Origin: Lotus japonicus
Lineage: Eukaryota; Streptophyta; Magnoliopsida; Fabales; Fabaceae
Assembly (NCBI RefSeq): GCF_012489685.1
Contig: NC_080043.1
Location: forward strand, 27,560,743-27,624,742
Reading direction: 5' to 3'
DNA: 64,000 nucleotides
Shown here piece by piece: positions 34,101-42,265 of the stretch (position 1 is its first letter; every line of letters begins with the position of its first letter). Position numbers and translations under genes: made by a program. The notes beneath the pieces were generated by a model. The model was not told the DNA's origin. It ran no database searches and saw only the letters and a list, made by a program, of their open reading frames with translations.

Positions 34101-34135
34101 TTCTCCAACCTTGGAAGAGTAACAAGGGTGCTTGA
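30823..34135 (+). CDS. SYP132: Syntaxin of the SYP13 group (SYP132-like), canonical isoform
   Basis: Thirteen coding exons: 30823-30840, 31582-31698, 32115-32171, 32261-32309, 32591-32679, 32762-32835, 32927-32969, 33052-33112, 33279-33304, 33394-33471, 33620-33700, 33798-33863, 33962-34135. All junctions are GT-AG and frames join to 310 residues. The N-terminal MNDLL start and three-helix Habc region (about 40-160) are followed by the Qa-SNARE motif (about 205-268) with the zero-layer Gln at residue 243 ([15 protein letters not shown]), then a membrane anchor (about 281-302) and a short tail. SYP132 is a plasma-membrane t-SNARE driving exocytic vesicle fusion. The terminal exon here matches the type known from Arabidopsis SYP132. 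A second terminal exon lies downstream. Confidence 0.93.
31070..31100. repeat. (TA)n microsatellite in syntaxin intron 1
   Basis: Run of TA units within intron 1. Confidence 0.9.
31370..31544. mobile_element. MITE-like inverted-repeat segment in syntaxin intron 1
   Basis: CAGTGTTA at 31370-31377 is inverted at 31537-31544. The inside holds opposed AATAGCGG and CCGCTATT units. No convincing flanking duplication, so the class is uncertain. Confidence 0.45.
33962..34135 (+). other. SYP132: Proximal terminal exon (13a) of the syntaxin
   Basis: 57 codons plus TGA after the acceptor TTGTTCAG. Encodes the SNARE layers after the zero layer, a linker KKLQKNSRK, the membrane anchor [20 protein letters not shown] and the tail QPWKSNKGA. 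By comparison with Arabidopsis SYP132 it is the ubiquitous type. Confidence 0.9.
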
Positions 34136-36379
34136 GTCAGCCCTTTAGTCCCTTTGTCCGTATATATAAGAGTTGAGTTGGTTGAGAAAGCATTTGCATG
34201 TGTCAGCGGAACATCTTAGATCAGGATTTTCGAGCTTTTATTTTGTATGATGCTTGATTTGTGTGGTGTGATTGACTTACCTTACTATACATTGGTGTGT
34301 AACATTATGAAATTCATATTCTTTGTAGCCTTCAAAAGTTTACAAGGCCTCTTATTTCATTGCACCATTTAAAGCTGCTTTTGCTGACATTTGCTAGATG
34401 TGAATCTTGCATTATTGTTTTTTCTTCAAAAGAAAGTACCTTTTCCCTACCAATTTTTTTTTTGTATAAATTCTTTATTCTTTCTTTCTTATTATGCTCC
34501 TTATTTTTCGTTTGGGGGTAATTTTTCCCAGCATCCGTTTTTCTTCATGCATCATCAATGATAGCTTCTGAAAATTAATTCCACCATGACCATCCCTGTT
34601 TCTATATGCATCATTGATGTTTTTTTTATAAGCATGCATCATCATCAATGATAGCTTTTGAAAATTAATTTCCGGAAACAATTGGCTTCGAGGCCCTGGG
34701 TGTGGTGGGCATTGGGCCTACACGGCCATACTGAGCAACCATGCCCCCTCACTAGTTCAGGCTCTAGGTTTTTCAACATTTTGAACAAATAGAAATGTTA
34801 GTAATACTCTATTTTGACACTTTATTTTTAACACTCTTTTTGATTTGTTAAAATTCATGTAAGATCCATTAAATTAAATTATATGGATCTCACTCCCAAT
34901 CTAGTGGGACATACTGGGATTTTAATCAATCAATTACAGTGTTAGAAAGCATGTCAACCAAGGAGTTGCTTGCACCAAATAAAGTCATTGGTGGGTATAT
35001 ATCCGAACAGCCTCAATTATAAATGTGGCATTTGTTATGAACGTGTTTGCCAATTTAGACATGGAAATTGGTCCGTCCTTGCGGAAATATTTCTAGTTGA
35101 TCTTTATTTTGAATAATAGTCATGAAGCTTGAATCTATCTATGATTTTATACAAGCTACTCAAATCTCATCATTATTCCAATCTTAGTGATTAATTTCTA
35201 ATCATGTCCTAGTACAAATAAGTGTAGTTTAACTTCCATCTGTAGTTTGAAGCACAAGATTCATTGAGACTTTGCTCTTGAGCAAAAATTGCAGTAATAG
35301 TCATTGATTGAAAAATCAATCAAGCTTATGATTAAATACACACGTATGTATAACAAATAATGAATTTGTTTATACATAAATTGTTTTTTAATTAATAGTT
35401 ATAGTTTTATATTATATCCTTTGAAATACACCCCACCCCCATTTTAGAGGAAATAGTTATAACTGATTAAATACCATAGTTGTAGTTTTCTATCATTCCT
35501 TGCTTTTCTATTTCAACTTTGTTCCATTTTTAACCCTTTTATTTCAATTTTAAATTATCTGACTACCTCAACTTTTTATGAAGTCATATTGGTAGTCCAT
35601 ACTCTTGCTCTAGATTGTATGAGTTTGATTTGCCTCAATTGTTTTTCTTTTGCATTTGGCCTCATTGACAAAAAAAAAACTTTGTCGTGCTTCTTGTGAA
35701 TCAATGCCCACTTAGCTAATATGCTAAAAACCATTTTTGTTAGATGAGAATTTTTGTAGTTATACCTTCTATTTTCATGCGATTCACTCAATTCCTTTTA
35801 GAATGCCACACATTATTGTTGTTATAGTTGAGTATAGGCTAGGATGCACTTCTCAATCTACATTTTTTACTTTAGTTTTCAATGATAGTCATAATTCTTA
35901 ACTTTTGTCCTCTTTTACTTGGTTATCTAATGTGTTGTTTTCGAATTTCTGCTTTTTAAACTTAAGTTTCGGGCCAAAAAAGTTTGATCAAATACATCAT
36001 TCTTCTGATCACGCTTGAATTTTAAGAGTGAAATTTCTTCACATGCTTGAAAACCAATATATCATTCTTTTTTCCCTGCCTAGATTCAATCTATGCATAG
36101 ACATATCCTGAATATTACATTAGATCATCTAGTTTTGATCAATACAAGTACAAGAACGTAGGATAATGATTAGTTCATGTTAGATTGAAATGTATGAATG
36201 ATTTAAATAAATAGTGGAAAAACTAAATTTATGAGTTGCTTAAAAGAATTATGATCACTGGTAAATTGAAAAGTGAGTCTCAGTCCTGTTATCTTACAAC
36301 TTGTTGCCAGCATTCTACTACTACTTCAGATTACTAATCCATTTTCTGTCCTATAAAAATGGTATTTTGTGATGAACAG
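34136..36379 (+). other. Alternative-splicing and polyadenylation interval between the two terminal exons
   Basis: 2.2 kb with no ORF. It must contain the 3' UTR and poly(A) site of the proximal isoform. AT-rich, with MITE-like fragments (about 34800-34960) and a short dispersed direct repeat (34547-34675). I cannot pick a single poly(A) site. Confidence 0.6.
34547..34675. repeat. Direct repeat in the alternative intron
   Basis: CATCATCAATGATAGCTT and GAAAATTAATT occur at about 34550 and again at about 34640, with a partial third copy (ATGCATCATTGATG) between. Confidence 0.7.
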
Positions 36380-36541
36380 GTGACAAATGCAACTGATCAT
36401 GTGAGGTTGGGTAACGACGCTCTCCAAACTGCAAAGAGCTTGCAAAAGAAATCAAGGAAATGCATGATGATTGCCATCATATTGATCTTGCTCATTGCTG
36501 GCATCATTGTACTAGCTGTTTTTAAGCCATGGAAGAAGTGA
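36380..36541 (+). CDS. SYP132: Distal alternative terminal exon (13b) of the SYP132-like syntaxin
   Basis: After the acceptor GATGAACAG it encodes 53 codons and TGA in the same phase as exon 13a, so it can replace 13a after exon 12 (33863) to give a 306-residue syntaxin. Its start (VTNATDHVRLGNDALQTAKS) aligns residue for residue with 13a and keeps the SNARE heptads. The anchor differs (CMMIAIILILLIAGIIVLAV) and the tail is just KPWKK. In Medicago truncatula one SYP132 gene yields isoforms SYP132A (symbiosis-induced) and SYP132C by alternative 3' ends; 13b is the candidate for the A-type. Since 13a matches the Arabidopsis protein, this assignment is reasonable but inferred. Confidence 0.85.
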   Translation: MTNATDHVRLGNDALQTAKSLQKKSRKCMMIAIILILLIAGIIVLAVFKPWKK

Positions 36542-36697
36542 CCAGAAAGAGGAAAGTAATATACATATGAAAGAGATATCTCAATATTTACATCTTTTGT
36601 TCCAAGCGCAGAAAAGCTCACTTGTTAAAGTAGACTTTGATTTTATTTGCCCTTTGTCAAACTAGCTTTCTATGAATATTTGCACATGCAAATGCAT

Positions 36698-36703
36698 AAT
36701 AAA
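36698..36703 (+). terminator. Poly(A) signal candidate for the distal isoform
   Basis: AATAAA 157 bases after the exon 13b stop. Confidence 0.45.
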
Positions 36704-37660
36704 ACGTCATTGATTTTTTTCACTCAGGCTCGTGAAAGGAATAAAAACTGCACTTTTGCCCCAGTAGCATTTTTCTCCTTCATGTGTAGGTAAATGAATG
36801 ATAGACTTTTCGAAAGAAATTAAATAAGGTTTACGCATCCAAAGTTGGGTATGCATTCAATTGAGGTAAGCATGAATTGTCAGACTATGTTTAGTGAACA
36901 CAAATGTTTGAGATTGATCAGAAGAAACCTTGAAAGGATAAGAACAGATGCCAAAAGTTCATAGACAATGGTGGCAAAACAACTAACAAGTTGAAGGAAG
37001 AAATTCATGTCCATCATCCATGTTGATGTAATTAGTTATGGTGTAGTATCCCATCATTCCATTCTCAATTGAGGTGTGGCAGAGATAGAATAATAGCCTT
37101 TTATCTAATCATATGCTTATTTCACACTTGAACATCAGCAGCTTCCTTGGAGACTTGAAGTTACAGCAAAGCCAGTACAGAAATACTTTTGTACTGGCTG
37201 CTTTTATAGTGGCTATAACTAACCCTAATATAACAAGATAAAGATCTCATGCTATGGCTAGCTATGGGGAAATTAGGTGGTAAGGCTGTCAAAATTCCAA
37301 ATCATTCCAAGAATTATGGAGGATAAATGAGATATTACAGGATGATAGCATGAGTGGTCATGGAACCTGACTAAATCTTTTGGGGGGTGACAAGATCTGG
37401 ATGGGTAAGTACAAAGTAAAATTACTAGCAGGTAGAACATGGCAAGTTCAATTTTAAGATACTGAATGATGCTCAGCTTTAAAATTCATAAGAACATATA
37501 TTTTCCTTTTCGACATGATAACTCATCAAAGTTTGGAATGTGACTAAGGAATAAAGCTATTCTAAAGTGAGTGTCTTTAGAGAGTAAACAAAACAGCAAA
37601 AGTGTGTCTACCATTGATTTAATTTAAAATCTATCTTGATCTTTATCCTCTAAAATTTAG
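36704..37660. other. Intergenic, nothing recognised
   Basis: AT-rich sequence with no supportable ORF or repeat. Confidence 0.6.
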
Positions 37661-37705
37661 GGATATATATACCCACCCATACTTGTTCACTTCAGAGAAA
37701 AACTA

Positions 37706-37921
37706 ATGTCAAAGGATCCTAGGATGAACAATTTTTCTTCATCTTTCAATAACAGAAACAATGTGTCATTGAAGAGACTCAAAATCTCATTTTTCAAATC
37801 CTCTGTTCGTGTCTTATCACACTCCTTTTTCCTTGAAAGTAGACATCATAAAAAGGAAAATGAGTATAGAACGCGTAAGGTTGCAAACACCTCAAATGGT
37901 AATAGGAGACTAATGAAGTAG
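37706..37921 (+). CDS. Small basic ORF, hypothetical
   Basis: 71 residues, very basic and Ser/Asn-rich (MSKDPRMNNFSSSFNNRNNV at the start). An ATATATATAC box about 35-40 bases upstream of the ATG and a short leader give it a plausible gene layout. No signal peptide and no family that I recognise. It could be a chance ORF. Confidence 0.25.
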   Translation: MSKDPRMNNFSSSFNNRNNVSLKRLKISFFKSSVRVLSHSFFLESRHHKKENEYRTRKVANTSNGNRRLMK

Positions 37922-37980
37922 AGATTCAAAATCAATCACCGGCTACCAGCTATGTGGATTAGAGAAGAAATGTCACACCC

Positions 37981-38033
37981 CTTAGGAAGAAGAGGAAATG
38001 CTTCAACATGAGGAAGCATTTCCTCCTCCTAAG
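37981..38033. repeat. Long-stem hairpin
   Basis: Left arm 37981-38004 (CTTAGGAAGAAGAGGAAATG and four more bases) pairs with right arm 38013-38033 across an 8-base loop, with one three-base bulge and otherwise perfect pairing. Confidence 0.8.
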
Positions 38034-39369
38034 GACGAAGTCCCTATCCTAACCCATATTAGCTGCGTAATTGATTTTGAATGTCTTTAACATGAATTAT
38101 CAGATGATACATTAACTTGCAATCTTATGCTATGTATAACTCATTTTGTTCTCTACGATGCCAACCTTCAAGGAAAAAGAAGTGACACGAACATGGAATT
38201 TTATAAATGAGATTTTGAAAAGATTTTTTTTAATAGTTTTCATCTAAATCCAAGTTTTCCTTTAAACACACTAAAATTCCCATTTATACTAAGCTTCACT
38301 ACAAACATCTAGACTGAGGTAAAAAAAAAAAAAAAAGATTCTAGATATAGACCATTTCACTTGACTTTTTAAAAAATTGCTTATCCAAAATCAAATTCAC
38401 AAATACTTACATAAATAAGAACAAAACCTATGCTTTTGGATTCTCCACTGATCTTGCTACTTAACATACATGTAAGCTTTTGTTTTTATGAAAGTGTAGG
38501 TTTTGCAATGATTTCAGAATTCATAGATAAATAAATTTTAGTCAAAGTTATATTAGAGATAAAACGTTCCATACAAAATCACTTCAATCCAAACTGACTT
38601 GTTGATCTAAGAATTCTCAATAATATATTCTCTAATTTCCAGAGCAAGCAAACAGCATATTAATAAGATGTCGAACCCAAAAAGGAATGAAATCTAATAA
38701 TCAAGGGTTTCTACCTTAAAATCTGCTTTGAATTTGATGTTCGTGTTTGGGTAGAAGATGAGAGATCCATCCATGAAGGCGAGCAGATCATTGCTGGCGA
38801 ATCAGATCTGTTCATAGCCCAGAGAGAGAGAGAGACTGAGATCCTGTGTTGATGGAAAGAGAAAGCGATAGGACTCAGGGGCAGGGCAGGGTGTGATGTG
38901 CGTGTCCAACTCCAACTATTTTTCAATAATTATTAATGGAATAATAAGATAACATAATATTACATTATTACCCATTCATTGTTTAAGTCATGAGTATTTT
39001 AAATTTAAATTGAATAGTATTTTTTTTGAAATTAATTGAATAGTATTTATTATACTATTTAAATGCATCATCATTTTGTAACAAAAAAATGCATTATGAT
39101 TTTTCATTTAATTATCTCACTAATTGAAATTGTGGGGGAGGTTGGTGGTGTTGACAATGTAGTGAATACTCTGTTTTTCAATGTACCAAAAAAGTGTAGC
39201 AAATACTCCTAAAAATATTTGTAGATTGACTAATTGATTGTGTTGTAGAATATTTGTAGATTACTCCTAAAAATATTCACATAACATTAAACAAATATTC
39301 ACAATGAACATGAAATTAAGCAAAGATTTACATAGTAAATAAAAATGATCTACAAATAATAAAAAGAAT
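38034..39369. other. AT-rich intergenic DNA
   Basis: Short A runs and a repeated CTCCTAAAAATATT / ATATTTGTAGATT pair near 39205-39285. The region 38700-38930 is less AT-rich with a GA run, and could be a promoter or 5' UTR of an unseen minus-strand gene, but no ORF supports this. Confidence 0.5.
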
Positions 39370-40600
39370 GGGATAATAAGCAAATAAGTATCCTTCTTTC
39401 GTGTAAAATCCAAACATTGAAGCACAGCGTTAATCCTAAACCACTGAAGCAAGAGTTAATCTTAAACCATGGTCTTAGACTTTCTAGGCTTTTCTTGAAT
39501 ATTGTGTCTAAAAAAACATTTTGTATAGGGTAATCAGAGGGAAGAGTGGGATACTTGACCCATGTGAGACAAAAGGTAAGATAGGGCCAAAGGTAAGGTC
39601 TTGGAAAAAATATTGATATTGTCATGGAACGGTGGAAGACCATATTGCAATCACTGCAAGAAATTGGGCACATGGAGAAATATTATTGCGGCAAAATAAA
39701 CATCAAGCTAACTCTATAGAAGAGCATAATCGAGAGCATCGTCTTTTCTATGTCACCCAACATTCAACTGATGGAAGAAGAGGAAGATAGTTCTTGTATA
39801 GCGATTGAATCAATCATGTGGCCATGGATGAGAGTATTTTCAAAAACATTAATAGATATGTCAAAGTAAAAGTTTGTTTGGAGATGGCACATGAAAGAGT
39901 CAAAAGGAAAAGACATTGTCATGGTGGAGACAAAGAAATGTATAATACTCAAGCATGATGCCACGCCTCAAGTACCCTCAAGGGAAAGACATTTCTTACT
40001 GCATATCATTCCTTACTTGAGGGCACCCCTCGTCATTGTATTTTTTTTTCTGCTCTTACGTCTCTTAAACTTCTTGTCTATACTATAGTGATGCAGATTG
40101 AGATGATTTTCCAAATACTCGGAGGTTGGTGCATGTTCCTTGGTTTTGTCCTGATTTCTCGGAAGAGTAAAAAGCAAGTCCAAGTTTCTAAGTCATCCAC
40201 TGAGTCTGAATATTGTGCTATGCTTATAGCTTGTTTGGAAATCATTTGGCCCTGTGGTTTGTTGGCTGAACTCGGACACTCTCACCATGATGCCATGCCT
40301 CTTTAGATTAAAGTGCTATTCAATTTGCCACCAATCCAGATTTTCATGAGCACACTAAACATATTGAAGTGGGACTACCACTCCATTTGTGAGACTTTTA
40401 ATGATCGTGTTATCTCTCTTTCTCATATCTCCTCACAACTTGAGCTTGCAAAGATATTTTCACTAAAGTTGTCCCTCGTCCCATCACCGATTTCTACTTA
40501 ATAAATTGATGCTTCTTGATAACCATGTTATTTTTTAGGGGAATGTTAATAAGCAAATAAGTTATTATCCTTCTTTCGTGTTTTATGTTATATCAAATAT
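39370..40600 (+). mobile_element. Degenerate Ty1-copia element with large internal deletion
   Basis: 39640-39960 shows a broken CCHC region (CNHCKKLG, then a frame change) and a mutated protease region (INHVATDESIFKNINR). After about 39960 it jumps to copia RNase H at 40085-40505 (CMFLGFVLISRKSKKQVQVS, SSTESEYCAM, ending in a frame with AKIFSLKLS). Integrase and RT are gone. AATAAGCAAATAAG followed by TATCCTTCTTTCGTG occurs at about 39376 and 40548, probably the starts of the two LTRs. The tract TTTTTTAGGGGAA before 40545 is the likely PPT. Confidence 0.7.
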
Positions 40601-40889
40601 CAATTATAAATAGAATCTTCCAAGTTCCAATACAAATGGTAAATACACGGGTAGGCCTGCACTAAGTAGGATTTGCAGGACAAGGCAGCCACAAGAGGTA
40701 TATAACATTTCAAGATGGAGATATCATCACACCAATCAATATGCAAAGATGGAGAACATTAAAAACAATGCCTTTTATAGTAGCTGCTTCTTTTTATGGC
40801 CAATTTCTAATACAAAGTCACTGTCACAAGACTCAAGCACTCAAAAATATCTTGCTCCAAGAGTGAACACCAGTCTCTCTGGCACTTCA
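40601..40889. other. 3' flank of the R3-MYB gene
   Basis: Likely contains the R3-MYB 3' UTR on the minus strand. Nothing else recognised. Confidence 0.5.
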
Positions 40890-41764
40890 TTAACTACTCG
40901 AGTATCTTGAAGTCCAATACTTCTCTATTTCCTCAGCTGTTCTTCCAGGAATTCTTCCAGCAATTAAAGGCCACCTAAGAAAGAAGATAGAATTTTAATA
41001 AGCACTGTCTTCAAAAGGTTGATAGAAGATAGGTTTTACAAAGCAGAGTATCACATACTTACCTCTCCCCTACCAGTTTATACATCCTGATAATAAGAAA
41101 CTCCTCATCTTCAGAAAACTCATTCTTGGAAGCTTGACCGGATTGCTCTTCAGAAAAGGAAAAAAAGAACATCACACCTCCCTGAATCTAAATGAAGTAT
41201 GCCTTATTTGACTAAAAACAAAGTACAAGGTAGCTAGCTAGCTGAGAGAAAAAAATAAAATTTTATACCATCATGTCTTGGAATCGAAATAATTTGTTGC
41301 AGTTGTTGATCCACCAATAAAATTGTGTTATACCATTTAATAAACACTCACGTAAGGTTAAAATTGTGTCTTAAAATAATATGGTACAATTTTATTAATG
41401 GGACAGACATAAATCTTAATCTGATATCTTGCACTTATTATGATATGTGTAAAAGCTTAGAATGTTACTATACTAGTTTTCACAACCTTACATTTTCTAA
41501 AAAAACCACTATAAAGACCAGATAAAAGAAAGAAAAAATCATTGAATCATCAAAGTGATCCCAAACAAGAGAAGGGCCACAAGAAAAAGATTCAGCAACT
41601 ACATATTCAAAAGAAGAACAAGTCACAGCAAGAATCAATTCATGTGAAAACTCAAAACCTGCATGCACTGAATAAGGAATATTATTAGTAGACTCTAAAA
41701 GAGAAGCATATATACCAGAAGAAACTGCTGAAATTTTGTCAGAAGAGCGACCAGTGTCGGCCAT
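40890..41764 (-). CDS. R3-type single-repeat MYB (CPC/TRY/ETC/TCL-like) repressor
   Basis: Three exons on the minus strand, 41764-41716, 41147-41063 and 40974-40890, join with GT-AG borders to 72 residues: MADTGRSSDKISAVSS, an acidic linker, then one R3 MYB repeat (LVGERWPLIAGRIPGRTAEE) ending YWTSRYSSS. This matches the short ETC/TCL-like clade in length and exon positions. Such proteins bind R-type bHLH partners and compete with activator R2R3-MYBs, repressing trichome or root-hair fate or pigment. The bHLH-binding signature keeps L34, R37, L41, L48 and R52, but the acidic residue expected before L34 is Phe. Intron 1 is 568 bases. Confidence 0.88.
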
Positions 41765-41857
41765 TTGAAAGAATTGAAGAATTGAGAAGAGGATAAGGTA
41801 TGTTGTGAAGTTTGAGTATACTTCAGTGAATAAATTGTGGTTGAGACTTGAGAGTGA

Positions 41858-41874
41858 GGGGGGGGGGGGGGGGG
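41858..41874. repeat. Poly(G) run of 17 upstream of the R3-MYB gene
   Basis: Seventeen G (C on the gene strand) about 95 bases upstream of the R3-MYB ATG, in the 5' UTR or core promoter. Length is likely unstable. Confidence 0.85.
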
Positions 41875-42119
41875 CTATGCTATTATTATCTGAGGGAGGT
41901 ATATTAATAGGAGTAGTAGAAGCAAGTGATTGATTTCAAAGGAATTATGGTTGCCGAGATAGAGACTAGTGAAGAATGAGCGGTGGAGGGTGGAGACAGA
42001 GTAGTGAGAGGAATGGTAGTTGAAGGAGGTTGACCATTTAAGTGTTTCTTTGTTAGGTAAGTTGCACAGTCATTGTTTGTTGAACATAAATTTTTGTAAA
42101 CAGGTTTGTTGGGCGAATG
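41875..42119. other. R3-MYB upstream region
   Basis: Promoter-proximal DNA without recognised motifs apart from a weak TATA-like TATTAATATACC on the minus strand near 41900. Confidence 0.4.
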
Positions 42120-42265
42120 AAAAAAAAAATTCTCTACTCACATATATATTTTTTACATCGGAAAGATAAATTGCACATTTCAGGGATTTGATCCCTAGAC
42201 CTCTCCACCCAACCCATTACCCATATGTTTCAGAGCTCTTACCATTTGGGCTATCATTCGAGACA
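42120..42265 (-). mobile_element. tRNA-derived SINE candidate
   Basis: On the minus strand TAGCCCAAATGG (42253-42242) fits a pol III A box, and GGATCAAATCC (42194-42184) fits a B box at suitable spacing. The element ends in a short T-rich tail (42120-42131). Target duplication not found. Confidence 0.5.

Noticed and set aside
38711..38926. 71-codon minus-strand ORF near a GA run
   Set aside because: No similarity, no splice partners; the region could be a promoter but the frame itself is not supported.
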